Assembly (NCBI RefSeq): GCF_006740045.1
Contig: NZ_AP019749.1
Location: 2,933,001-2,997,000, forward strand
Direction of reading: 5' to 3'
Origin: Comamonas terrigena NBRC 13299
GTDB taxonomy: Bacteria > Pseudomonadota > Gammaproteobacteria > Burkholderiales > Burkholderiaceae_C
DNA: 64,000 nt
In this document: positions 37,017 through 45,412 of the stretch, piece after piece
Layout of the letters: the number at the start of each line of letters is the position of its first letter
Numbering within the stretch: position 1 is the first letter of the stretch
Notes under the pieces: model-generated
Databases searched by the model: none
What the model was told of the DNA's origin: nothing
What the model saw: the letters and a program-made list of their open reading frames with translations, nothing else
Position numbers and translations under genes: made by a program

Positions 37017-37505
37017 ATGGACTGCACCCTCACCTTGGTGACCGACGGCACCACGCCCTTCTTTCAGGTGCAAAACTCGGGCCCCGAGCCGCTGCACATT
37101 CGTGCCCCGGCCTTGCAGCAGGTGTCCACCACGGCGCCAGACGCCCCCGAGCCCGCTGGCGCGGTGCCCGCAGCCGCCTCCGGCACGGCTGCGCCGCAGC
37201 TGGCATCGCCGCTGGAAGTGATGCTCTCGGGCGCCACCGGCTGTTCGGCCTATGACATCACCAACCGGCTGCAGGAGCGTGGCATCCACGTCACCGCCAT
37301 GACGGTGCACACCCAGGCCGAGCGGGCGACGACCGCGCCCCGGGTCTTCACCTCGGTGCATCTGCATTACCGCATCACCGCGCCCCAGGCCGACCGCGAA
37401 GCAGTCGCCTCCGTGGTCGACATGTCGGTGCACGCACACTGCTCCGCGCTGGGCATACTCAAGCACACCGCCCGCATTGGCTACACCTTGGATCTGACGG
37501 TGTAA
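37017..37505 (+). CDS. OsmC-family protein
   Basis: This 162-residue protein starts at an ATG with AAAGGA upstream. It has the OsmC fold: PLEVMLSGATGCSAYDITNR, with one of the redox Cys in the helix, and a later VHAHCSALGILKHTA, with the second Cys. The pair fits a thiol-dependent peroxidase active site. The sequence has an Ala/Pro-rich loop between strands (~40-60). The family reduces organic hydroperoxides. It stands alone between a Bug receptor and a 463-base gap. Confidence 0.88.
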   Translation: MDCTLTLVTDGTTPFFQVQNSGPEPLHIRAPALQQVSTTAPDAPEPAGAVPAAASGTAAPQLASPLEVMLSGATGCSAYDITNRLQERGIHVTAMTVHTQAERATTAPRVFTSVHLHYRITAPQADREAVASVVDMSVHAHCSALGILKHTARIGYTLDLTV

Positions 37506-37702
37506 CGCACCGCCCAGGATCAAGGGAAACCACAAGGGGCGCAATGCAGGGGGCACAGCGGGGGTCTGCCCCACTGTGTGGGCTATGGCGTGAAGCCCCG
37601 TCGCCGCTTTCCGCCATCCATTGCCGCCACGGTCCGGCACCCGAGCGGCAGCAACCGCCGGCACCAGACCTTGCATGCGGCCTGTCTTGAACGACCGCTT
37701 AC

Positions 37703-37722
37703 GGCCAATTGGCCAATTGGCC
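37703..37722. repeat. 20-bp perfect palindrome
   Basis: GGCCAATTGGCCAATTGGCC, two GGCCAATT units closed by GGCC, symmetric. It is a strong candidate protein site or a cruciform-forming sequence. Confidence 0.75.
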
Positions 37723-37882
37723 ACTTCCACCACGGGAGCAGCCGTTCGATGGCGTGGTGCGGCACCAACCGGCCCGCAGGGCCGCTTCAGGGTGTTGCAG
37801 CAGGCTCAGGTCGACCCGTTGCGGCCACCTGAGGTGGGCCCGTCCACACCTGCCATGCACCCTCACCCGACTTCTGCGCTGT

Positions 37883-37918
37883 CAATTCTTAACAATTGAA
37901 ATTAACAATCGAAATTTG
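37883..37918. promoter_or_regulatory. Tandem 13-bp repeats upstream of an SDR gene
   Basis: CAATTGAAATTAA is followed directly by CAATCGAAATTTG, and preceded by a shorter CAATTCTTAA. They sit 51-86 bases before the SDR start in the only AT-rich stretch nearby. This looks like an operator with stacked regulator sites overlapping a promoter. The regulator is not identified. Confidence 0.55.
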
Positions 37919-37968
37919 AGTATCGATATTCTTCAACTTCCACATCACCTGTTTGTTGGAGAAAACTG

Positions 37969-38745
37969 ATGACCCATCGCCATGCCATCAAAGACAAAGT
38001 TGCTCTCATCGCAGGAGGGGGCAAGAACCTGGGCGGCCTGATTGCGCGTGATCTGGCACAACAAGGTGCCAAAGCCATCGCCATTCATTACAACAGTGCA
38101 GCCAGCGAAGCCGAAGCCCTGGCCACGGTTGCGGCCGTCAAGGACCTGGGCGCCCAGGCCATTGCCGTGCGTGGCGATCTGACCAAGGCAGCGGCGGTGC
38201 AAAAGCTGTTTGCGGACACCGTTGCCGCCTTTGGCCGCCCGGATATCGCCATCAACACCGTGGGCAAGGTGCTGAAAAAACCGATGCATGAGATTTCCGA
38301 GGCCGAGTTCGACGAGATGTCGGATGTCAACAGCAAAGCGGCATTCTTCTTCCTCAAAGAGGCTGGCATCCATGTCAACGACCACGGCAAGGTGGTGACG
38401 CTGGTGACCTCCCTGCTCGGCGCCTTCACGCCGTTCTACGCCTCCTACGCCGGCACCAAGGCGCCTGTCGAGCACTACACCCGCGCTGCCGCCAAGGAGC
38501 TGGGGGCCCGTGGCATCTCCGTCACCGCAGTGGGTCCCGGCCCCATGGACACGCCTTTCTTCTACCCTGCGGAAGGCGCAGATGCGGTGGCCTATCACAA
38601 GACGGCTGCAGCGTTGTCCGGCTTCAGCAAGACGGGGCTCACCGATATCGAGGATGTGGTTCCGTTCATTCGCCACCTCGTCAGCGACGGCTGGTGGATT
38701 ACGGGTCAAACCATTTTGATCAATGGTGGCTACACCACCAAATAG
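37969..38745 (+). CDS. Short-chain dehydrogenase/reductase
   Basis: This is a 258-residue classical SDR. The nucleotide site reads GGGKNLGG (16-23), a variant of the usual TGxxxGxG. Catalytic Ser148, Tyr160 and Lys164 are present (VTSLLG, YAGTK). The C-terminal ITGQTILINGGYTT is typical of FabG-like members. The gene is single and not clearly in an operon, with its own AT-rich promoter region upstream. The substrate is unknown. Confidence 0.88.
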   Translation: MTHRHAIKDKVALIAGGGKNLGGLIARDLAQQGAKAIAIHYNSAASEAEALATVAAVKDLGAQAIAVRGDLTKAAAVQKLFADTVAAFGRPDIAINTVGKVLKKPMHEISEAEFDEMSDVNSKAAFFFLKEAGIHVNDHGKVVTLVTSLLGAFTPFYASYAGTKAPVEHYTRAAAKELGARGISVTAVGPGPMDTPFFYPAEGADAVAYHKTAAALSGFSKTGLTDIEDVVPFIRHLVSDGWWITGQTILINGGYTTK

Positions 38746-38989
38746 GCCGCCGATCTGATCGCACTGTGAACCTGCGGCCTGGCGGGGCTCAAAGAACCTG
38801 AGCCCAGCCAGGCCAATGTCGGTACCGAAGGGTGTCGCCCTCAAGCGGGAACAGTAAGCGGGCCCGGCGCAGCATCGAAACAGGCAGGCGCCATGCAGCG
38901 AGAGCGCCCTGCTGCCCTGATGACCTTTCCTAACTGTTCGCTGGGAGGGTACTTGTTACCATTTGCTCATAACGGCCTGGAGGGTGTAC

Positions 38990-40654
38990 GTGAGCAAGGC
39001 ATTACCGCAGCAAGCCCAGCACAGACGGTCCATGCGATCCAGCGTGCGCATGGTGACGCTGGGGGTGGCGTTCGCCTGGCTGGCCTTGGTGGCCAGTCTC
39101 GGGTGGTGGATGTCACAGAAAATTGTGGCATCGGAGTTGGACCGTTTGGCGGCCAGCGCTGAATACGAAGCCAAAACCACCGCACGCATCATGGATCGGC
39201 TGTTCACCGAAATGGTGAGTGTGGCCAATATGGTGGCACGCCAGGGGCTGGTGATCCAGCTCGCCACCCGCTATCGCACCGATCCGCCCGACCTGGCAGA
39301 GCTCACACGCCAACAGCGCGCAGCGCAATTCACGCAAGACCCGTTGGTGCGCAAAGTGGGCGACTTCATGAATGAGCTGTCTGGCGATCTGCGCTATGCC
39401 CGCATCTACATGAACAACATGTCGGATGACACGGTCACCGCCAGCAACTGGGCGGAGTCCGACAGCATTGTGGGAATGATCTACTCCGGTCGCCCCTATC
39501 TCGTCGACGCATTGCGTGAGGGCAATGGCCATTCCTTCGGTATCGCGCGCCTGAACAAGACGCCATCCTATTTCGTGGCAAGCCGTATTGAGAGCGAGGA
39601 CGACCAGCCCCTGGGTTCCGTCACGGTCAAGTTCGATGCCCCAGATATTGTTCCCTACCTGTCCGGGAGCCACATTGCCCTGATTCTGGATCGCCAAGGT
39701 CGGGTGACCACCACATCGTCCGCGCCCTTCATGCTGCGCAACGCGAGTGCGCTGCTGCCGCCTGGTTCTGCGCCTGCTGGGGCAAGGACCAACGCCTTGG
39801 ACAGTGATGAGCAGCCAGGCGCGCCGCTGGATGCGCGTGCAGTGACCGGCTCGGATCAGTGGATCATTGACGGCAAGCCCTATCTGCTGCGGCATGAGCC
39901 GCTCTCCAACACCCAATATCAATTGATCACACTGGCGAGCTTGGATCACCTGCCAGCCATGCGCAGGCTGCACCTTGGGTTGGCCGGGCTGGTAGCGTCG
40001 GTGGGTCTGCTTTTCATTCTGCTCTGCGGTCACGTGATAGGACTGATGGTGGAGCGGCGGCAGGACGAGTGGTACGCGGCGAACCATGATGCGTTGACCA
40101 ATCTGCCCAACCGACGCAACGTGCTGTGCCACCTGGAGCAGCTGTTCGCCCAAGCCAAGAAAACGCAGCAATGGGTGGTGGTGGCTTTCGTGGATCTGGA
40201 TGGGTTCAAAGCGATCAACGACAGCTATGGCCACGAGGTCGGCGACCAATTCCTGGTCGAAGTCGGTCGGCGCTTGACCATGGGCTTGCGTCAGAGTGAC
40301 ATGCTGGGACGGCTGGGGGGTGACGAGTTCGTCGTCATTGGCCTGATCGATCCGCCAAGCCCCGCAGACCAGGACCAGGCCCTGGAGGCCATGCGCAGCC
40401 GCTTGGCCCCCCTGCTGATTGGGCGGTATGCGTTTTCCGAGTGCTGCCTCGACTATCCGGGTGCCAGCTTCGGCATTGTGAGTGTCGACCCCTCCATCAG
40501 CTCGACACAGACCGTGCTCAGGGAGGCGGATCTGCGCATGTATGCGGACAAGCAGGCCAGGCGGACGTCGCGACGGGATTCTGCAAAGGGTGACGCAGCC
40601 TGTGAAACAGGCGAACTGCCAGGGCACGATCCCCGGATGCCGCTCCCCACCTAG
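38990..40654 (+). CDS. Membrane diguanylate cyclase with extracytoplasmic sensor
   Basis: The product is 554 residues. A membrane helix lies at ~20-45, a periplasmic sensor of Cache type at ~50-325, a second helix at ~328-355, then a GGDEF domain. GGDEF is intact at 443-447 with an RxxD inhibitory site (RQSD) five residues before it. DALTNLPNRRN and FVDLDGFKAINDSYG are also present. I chose a GTG start at 38990 because GGAGG lies ~7 bases upstream. It is the second complete cyclase in the window and may respond to an external ligand. Confidence 0.9.
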   Translation: MSKALPQQAQHRRSMRSSVRMVTLGVAFAWLALVASLGWWMSQKIVASELDRLAASAEYEAKTTARIMDRLFTEMVSVANMVARQGLVIQLATRYRTDPPDLAELTRQQRAAQFTQDPLVRKVGDFMNELSGDLRYARIYMNNMSDDTVTASNWAESDSIVGMIYSGRPYLVDALREGNGHSFGIARLNKTPSYFVASRIESEDDQPLGSVTVKFDAPDIVPYLSGSHIALILDRQGRVTTTSSAPFMLRNASALLPPGSAPAGARTNALDSDEQPGAPLDARAVTGSDQWIIDGKPYLLRHEPLSNTQYQLITLASLDHLPAMRRLHLGLAGLVASVGLLFILLCGHVIGLMVERRQDEWYAANHDALTNLPNRRNVLCHLEQLFAQAKKTQQWVVVAFVDLDGFKAINDSYGHEVGDQFLVEVGRRLTMGLRQSDMLGRLGGDEFVVIGLIDPPSPADQDQALEAMRSRLAPLLIGRYAFSECCLDYPGASFGIVSVDPSISSTQTVLREADLRMYADKQARRTSRRDSAKGDAACETGELPGHDPRMPLPT

Positions 40655-40768
40655 GTCCAGCCCCCAGACATTCGCCAGTCACGCAAAACTGAGCCACCGG
40701 GGGCTAGTGGACCACTTCTGGGTGGAAATCAACCGGTTTGCACCCTGTAGCGACCGCCTCCGGTCGCA
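40655..40768. other. Short gap with possible IS21-type end
   Basis: The sequence near 40681-40740 contains AAACTGAGCCACC and GGACCACTTCTGGGTGGAAA, which resemble terminal sequence of IS21-type elements. No transposase remains. The match is from memory of such ends, so it is weak. Confidence 0.2.
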
Positions 40769-40921
40769 TCATTTGCCCAGCTTCTCGGCGAGCATTCGCA
40801 GCAGAAGCAAATAGGTGATTGCGCCAGCGAGGAAGAGCGGTCCGCTAACAAGCGCCTTGAGCGGCTCGTAGAAGAACGCGAATGGCACAACCCCGGCGAT
40901 GTAAACCCAAATCTTCTTCAT
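40769..40921 (-). CDS. Small membrane protein, candidate immunity or orphan
   Basis: This is a 50-residue peptide: a charged start (MKKIWVY), two hydrophobic segments (IAGVVPFAFFYE and LVSGPLFLAGAITYLLLL), and a charged end (RMLAEKLGK). It is a likely two-pass membrane peptide. No strong ribosome binding site is seen. Its start is 47 bases downstream of the stop of a probable Rhs C-terminal tail on the same strand, the position normally held by an immunity gene. The function is inferred only from position. Confidence 0.5.
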   Translation of the reverse strand: MKKIWVYIAGVVPFAFFYEPLKALVSGPLFLAGAITYLLLLRMLAEKLGK

Positions 40922-40968
40922 TTGCGGCAAGTTCAATCATTCGTCCCGCTGGCACCGGTGACTTGTTT

Positions 40969-41346
40969 TCAAATGGCTTTCACGCCGTGGAAGGCCACCT
41001 GTGAATCCACAACATCGGCAACGCTCGTGGCGTGAGAAGCAATGCGCGATTCAATCTGTGCGGCACGATTCATCGTCTGGGCGCGACCAAGTTGCTCGGG
41101 GAGGTTTGCTATTGCCCGCCCCGAATTCGCCGTCGTCTTTCCAACACCGAGCCACCCGGGTGCAATTGCTCCCACTGCTGCAGAAACTCCAGCGTCATAC
41201 CAGTTGCAGTCCCCGACATCGAGGACATCACATCCGTTCCGATAGTTGATTGGCAGCACAGTGGCACCGCCAACTTGATTTCGCTGAATGCATCCAGCGT
41301 GAGCTTCAGAGGACCTAGCGTCAAGATGATTTCGCCAGATGGCCAT
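40969..41346 (-). pseudogene. Probable Rhs-family C-terminal tail
   Basis: The last ~75 codons read DAGVSAAVGAIAPGWLGVGK, then TTANSGRAIANLPEQLGRAQ, and NRAAQIESRIASHATSVADV, then DSQVAFHGVKAI. This resembles the linker region after the Rhs core in polymorphic toxins. The Rhs repeat core and the DPLG boundary motif are absent. Upstream codons in the same frame look non-native, whereas another frame reads EIILTLGPLKLTLDAFSEIK, so frameshifts or a junction are likely. Rhs assignment is moderate at best. Confidence 0.4.
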
Positions 41347-41394
41347 GACCGTCTGCGGCGCATTGCGCCAGCGAGCTTCCAGTCCGGAATCGAT

Positions 41395-41503
41395 TGCTGT
41401 CCACGGTCAATTCCGCCCCTCCAGGCACCAGACCGGCCATTGCGCATCCCGTCACAGCAGGGCATGTGGCACGCAACCGCTGCCTTAGTTTGGTTAAGCC
41501 CAA
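41395..41503 (-). other. Conserved flank of the HD-protein gene
   Basis: Reading the minus strand, LRATCPAVTG, then AMAGLVPGGAELTVDSNRF. It matches the flank of the duplicated tail at 32395-32510 (LRATGPAVT, MDSNR). Its conservation suggests that it was once coding. I do not recognise the family. Confidence 0.45.
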
Positions 41504-44335
41504 CTATGGTTTAGGCAGCAAGGCCTCCAGCGCATCCAGGTCCACGGTGTCGCGCTGCTCGGGCTTCATGAAGCGCACGGCAAAGGCTTCCCACAGGCGG
41601 CTGCGCAGGAAGTAGCGGAACAGGCCGGGGTCCAGGTGCTGCTCCTTGCACATGAAGGCCATGATCCGCAGGGTCTCGCTCAGGGTCTTGGGTGGTTTGT
41701 AGGGGCGGTCGGCGGCGGTCAGGGCTTCGAAGACATCGCACATCGCCATCACACGGTCCAGCACGCCCAGGCGTTCGCCGGGGATGCGCCGGGGGTAGCC
41801 TTTGCCGTCCATGCGCTCGTGGTGCGTGGCGGCCAGCTCCGGCACCTGCTCCAGCCCCGGCGGCCAGGGCAGCCCCTTGAGCATGATGTAGGTCTGCACC
41901 ATGTGGTCGTTGATCTTGAAACGGTCCTCGTCGGTCAGCGTGCCGCGGCGGATGGCCAGGTTGTGGAGCTCGCCCAGGTTCTGCTGGTAGGACGGCAGCT
42001 TCATGTCGAAGCCGTATTTGTTGCGCGGATCGCCCGCCTCCACGGCGGGGCGGTCCTCGCCCCAGGGAATGCGGTGTTCGGGCAGGTCGGCCAGCAGGGC
42101 TTCGGTGGCGGGCAGCGACGGGGCTTCGGGCCGCAGCTGCTGCAGCTGGCGCAGTTCGGCATCGGACAGGCCCAGGCGGTCGTCGAAATGGCGTTGCCAG
42201 CCTTGTGCCCCGATGGCCTGCAGCCGGGCGATGGCGTCGTCGGACAGGAATTCGCCACCCACATTGCAGGTGGCCACAAACGTGAAGTCGTCGATCAGCT
42301 GCTGCTGGCGGGCGGCCAACTGGGCGGCGTCGAGCTCGCCGCGCGCGGCCGCCAGTTCGGCGTCGCGCCACAGGATCTCGAAGCGCAGCCGCACTTCATG
42401 GATGCGGTTGCGGATGGCTTCCAGCTTGGTGGCCTTGTCGACGATGTGTTCCGGGCTGGTCACCTTGCCGCAGTCGTGCAGCCAGGCGCCCAGGCGGAAG
42501 GCATAGCGCTCGTTCTCGCTCATCTGGAAGTCGGCATACGGCCCGTCGGCCGCCGCGTGCAGGTGGTCCGCGAACGCGATGGCCATCTGCGGCACGCGCT
42601 CGCAATGGCCGCCGGTGTAGGCGCTCTTGGCGTCGATGGCGTCGGCAATCAGCTGGATGATGGCGTCGAAAAGGCGGCGCTGCGATTCCAGCAGCTGGCG
42701 GGTTTCGATGGCCACCGCCAGCATGCCCGAGAGCCGGTGCGCAAAGCGCTGGAAGGCCGCATCTTCGTGCGCGGCGTCGGCCTTGAATTCCAGCACCAGC
42801 AGGCCCTGCAGACCGCCCTGGCGGCCGCGCAGCTCCAGGTCCAGCCGGTTCACACCGCCCTGCGCACCACGGGGCCCGGCCGGCAGCGGCGGGTAGGCAA
42901 AGTGTTCCGGCAGCGGTGTGACCAGGCTGCCGGCTTCTGCGGCGCGCTGCATGCTGCCTGCCTGCGCATCCCACAGGTAGACGGCTGCGGCCTGCGATTG
43001 CGTGGCCTGCGTCAGCTGCTCCAGCACCTGCTGCAGCATGCGCTCCACCTCGGGCACTGTGGCCAGGCGCTCGGTCAGGCTCAGAAAGGCCTCGATGGTG
43101 TCGCCCATGTGCTGCATGGCCTGGGACAGCTCGCCCACCTCGCTGACACGGCTGGCCGGCAGGCGGCTGCCCGTGAAGTCGAAACGGGCGATGCGCAGGC
43201 TGCGTTCGCGCAGGCGGTTGATGCTGCGGCCTATGGCCTTGCCCGCCGCCCAGCCCAGGGGCAGCAGCAGCAGCGCCAAAATCACGGCCAGCCCGATGAA
43301 GTACAGCGCACGCTGCCGGGCCTCGGCGGTCAGCTCGTCCAGCGGCAGCATCTGCAGCAGCTCGAACACCCCACCCAGGCCGATATCGATCTGGGTGTGC
43401 AACCCCACCCATTGCCGACCATCGATGGTCAGGATCTGCGGTTTGCCGGTGTGCCGGGAGGTCTGCTGCAGGCGCAGCAGTTCGGGCTCGCCGATGGCGT
43501 CCAGCATGGGCTGGGTGTCGCGGTCGCTGCTGTTCAGGTTCACCGTGGCCGCCATCACCTGCCCGCTGCTGTGCAGCAGGGCCAGGCGCGTGCCCGGGGT
43601 GGTGCGCAGCCCCACCAGCATCTGCTCCAGGTCGTCAAAGGCCACATCAATACCGACCACGGCATCGCCCGAGGTGGCCTGCTGGCTCAAGGTGACACCC
43701 AGGCGCTGCGTGGTGGCAAAGCGGTAGGGATTGGACAGCTGGGCGGTGCCGGGATGTTCGCGCGCCAGCGCATACCAGGGGCGGGTGCGGGGATCAAACT
43801 GGTAGTCGGCCCGCTCCTGGCTTTGCTGCAGCCTGCCGTCTTCACCCAGAAAATGAAAACGGCCGACGCTGCGGCCATCGGGCTGGTGGCTGATGGTCTG
43901 CACCAGGTAGACCGCACTTTCCGGCACGTTCAGGCGCTGGCGGATGCTCGCCAGGCGCAGGGGCCGCCCCAGCAGAAAGTCTCCATTCGGGTAGGCCACA
44001 TAGATGGCGGCTTCCAGCGGGTTGGCCCGCAACTCGCCCAGCAGCACATTCAGGGCTTGCAGCCGGGTGGCCTCGTCCGCCGCCAGCGGCAGACGGCCCG
44101 CGCCGATCTGGCGCAGCGCGCCCTGGGCGGGGATCAGCTGCAGGCGGATCTGTTCACGCAGCAGCAGGGTGTCGCGCACCGCGCGCTCGCCCGCATCCTG
44201 CACCAGTTGCCGGGTGGTGGCCACCCACCCCAGGCCGATCAGCAAAGCGGCCACCAGCCCCATACAGGCCATCGTCAAGGCGGCAATGTGCACGCGGATA
44301 CGGAACTGCTGGGGGACAGACAGGATGCGGTTCAT
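41504..44335 (-). CDS. Sensor HD-GYP-like phosphodiesterase
   Basis: The product is 943 residues. A first membrane helix (~15-42), a large periplasmic Cache sensor, a second helix near 345-370, HAMP (~370-425), a GAF-like region, then a HD-GYP-type domain. HDCGK lies with His620-Asp621, and HHERMDGKGYPR lies further on near 845. Motif spacing is stretched by an insertion (residues ~650-790) compared with standard HD-GYP. It probably degrades cyclic-di-GMP or a related nucleotide. I chose the ATG at 44335; a start 19 codons upstream would add a poor N-terminus. Its 3' end is copied at 32.5 kb. Confidence 0.85.
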   Translation of the reverse strand: MNRILSVPQQFRIRVHIAALTMACMGLVAALLIGLGWVATTRQLVQDAGERAVRDTLLLREQIRLQLIPAQGALRQIGAGRLPLAADEATRLQALNVLLGELRANPLEAAIYVAYPNGDFLLGRPLRLASIRQRLNVPESAVYLVQTISHQPDGRSVGRFHFLGEDGRLQQSQERADYQFDPRTRPWYALAREHPGTAQLSNPYRFATTQRLGVTLSQQATSGDAVVGIDVAFDDLEQMLVGLRTTPGTRLALLHSSGQVMAATVNLNSSDRDTQPMLDAIGEPELLRLQQTSRHTGKPQILTIDGRQWVGLHTQIDIGLGGVFELLQMLPLDELTAEARQRALYFIGLAVILALLLLPLGWAAGKAIGRSINRLRERSLRIARFDFTGSRLPASRVSEVGELSQAMQHMGDTIEAFLSLTERLATVPEVERMLQQVLEQLTQATQSQAAAVYLWDAQAGSMQRAAEAGSLVTPLPEHFAYPPLPAGPRGAQGGVNRLDLELRGRQGGLQGLLVLEFKADAAHEDAAFQRFAHRLSGMLAVAIETRQLLESQRRLFDAIIQLIADAIDAKSAYTGGHCERVPQMAIAFADHLHAAADGPYADFQMSENERYAFRLGAWLHDCGKVTSPEHIVDKATKLEAIRNRIHEVRLRFEILWRDAELAAARGELDAAQLAARQQQLIDDFTFVATCNVGGEFLSDDAIARLQAIGAQGWQRHFDDRLGLSDAELRQLQQLRPEAPSLPATEALLADLPEHRIPWGEDRPAVEAGDPRNKYGFDMKLPSYQQNLGELHNLAIRRGTLTDEDRFKINDHMVQTYIMLKGLPWPPGLEQVPELAATHHERMDGKGYPRRIPGERLGVLDRVMAMCDVFEALTAADRPYKPPKTLSETLRIMAFMCKEQHLDPGLFRYFLRSRLWEAFAVRFMKPEQRDTVDLDALEALLPKP

Positions 44336-44652
44336 CAGACCGACTTTCCGCAGGTGGACGCACCTGCCATGGGCATTCAGTTTACGGTGCATCGCAGCAG
44401 ACCGCGGAAGCTACATGCATGGATCGCCAGGGCTGCGTTGCAAAAAAGCAGCGGGGGCGGCCTGCAGCCCTTTGCAGCCGCCCTCTGCAGCATTCCGCAC
44501 CGCGTGCCCTGCCCCCCGGCCTGCCGGGGGCGCCGTTTGATGAGGATCGCCTTGCGCCGGTGGCGGCGGGTCTGCCTGAGCCGAGCGCCTGCCCCCTTTG
44601 CTCGCGGCCCTGCCCACGCATCCGGCCCGCCCAGAAAGAGATACCGCAAAAC
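44336..44652. other. Intergenic region
   Basis: About 317 bases between the HD gene and the tRNA terminator. No frame looks coding. It presumably holds the promoter for the HD gene. Confidence 0.5.
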
Positions 44653-44688
44653 AAAAAACCGCTGCAGCTTGCGCTGACAGCGGTTTTT
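44653..44688 (-). terminator. Rho-independent terminator of the tRNA cluster
   Basis: AAAAAACCGCTG, a 13-base loop, CAGCGGTTTTT. On the minus strand the stem is followed by a T-run, right after the last tRNA-Asp. Confidence 0.8.
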
Positions 44689-44693
44689 AAATC

Positions 44694-44770
44694 TGGCGGA
44701 GTGGACGGGACTCGAACCCGCGACCCCCGGCGTGACAGGCCGGTATTCTAACCAACTGAACTACCACTCC
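44694..44770 (-). tRNA. tRNA-Asp (GTC)
   Basis: The 77-base cloverleaf starts GGAGTGGTAGTTCAG and has anticodon GTC in CCTGTCACG. The T-loop GGTTCGAGTCC and an encoded CCA are present. It is the last member of the second Ala-Glu-Asp unit. Confidence 0.97.
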
Positions 44771-44818
44771 TGGCAGGAAGCTTCGCTATTTTTTAGATAG
44801 CTACCAGCGCTTCAAACT

Positions 44819-44894
44819 TGGCGACCCTACGGGGATTCGAACCCCGGTACTCACCGTGAAAGGGTGATGTCCTAGGCCTCTAGACGATAGGGTC
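44819..44894 (-). tRNA. tRNA-Glu (TTC)
   Basis: 76 bases with anticodon TTC in CCTTTCACG, T-loop GGTTCGAATCC and encoded CCA. It lies downstream of gltX on the same strand, the gene for its own charging enzyme. Confidence 0.97.
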
Positions 44895-44938
44895 AATTCC
44901 TAGAACTTCTGGCTGTTACCAGCCAGCGTCTGATTTTT

Positions 44939-45014
<76 letters not shown>

Positions 45015-45023
45015 AAAAATCTG

Positions 45024-45100
45024 TGGCGGAGTGGACGGGACTCGAACCCGCGACCCCCGGCGTGACAGGCCGGTATTCTAACCAACTGAACTACCACTCC
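45024..45100 (-). tRNA. tRNA-Asp (GTC), copy 2
   Basis: Identical by eye to the copy at 44694-44770, 77 bases with encoded CCA. Confidence 0.97.
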
Positions 45101-45148
45101 TGGCAGGAAACTTTGCTATTTTTTAAATAGCTACCAGCGTTTCAAACT

Positions 45149-45224
45149 TGGCGACCCTACGGGGATTCGAACCCCGGTACTCACCGTGAAAGGGTGATGT
45201 CCTAGGCCTCTAGACGATAGGGTC
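45149..45224 (-). tRNA. tRNA-Glu (TTC), copy 2
   Basis: Identical by eye to the copy at 44819-44894, with encoded CCA. Confidence 0.97.
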
Positions 45225-45264
45225 AATCCTAGAACTCTGGCTGTTACCAGCCAGCGTCTGTTTT

Positions 45265-45340
<76 letters not shown>

Positions 45341-45412
45341 AAAATTCTCACTCTTGACAACGCGACTTTTATTCAATCGCGTTGTGCAGAGCCTCGAATT
45401 ATAGACAGGTTT

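Larger units (their letters stand above)
37506..37968. other. Intergenic region with palindrome and promoter repeats
   Basis: The 463 bases between OsmC and the SDR contain no convincing gene. The GC-rich left part carries the palindrome at 37703-37722; the last ~90 bases are AT-rich and hold the tandem repeats described below. Confidence 0.6.

Noticed and set aside
40681..40740. Possible IS21-type element
   Set aside because: Only a short end-like sequence is seen; no transposase, no inverted repeat pair and no target duplication.
41636..44677. 1,013-codon plus-strand frame opposite the HD sensor gene
   Set aside because: The minus-strand gene has clear membrane, HAMP and HD motifs; this frame is a GC-driven shadow with no recognisable motif.
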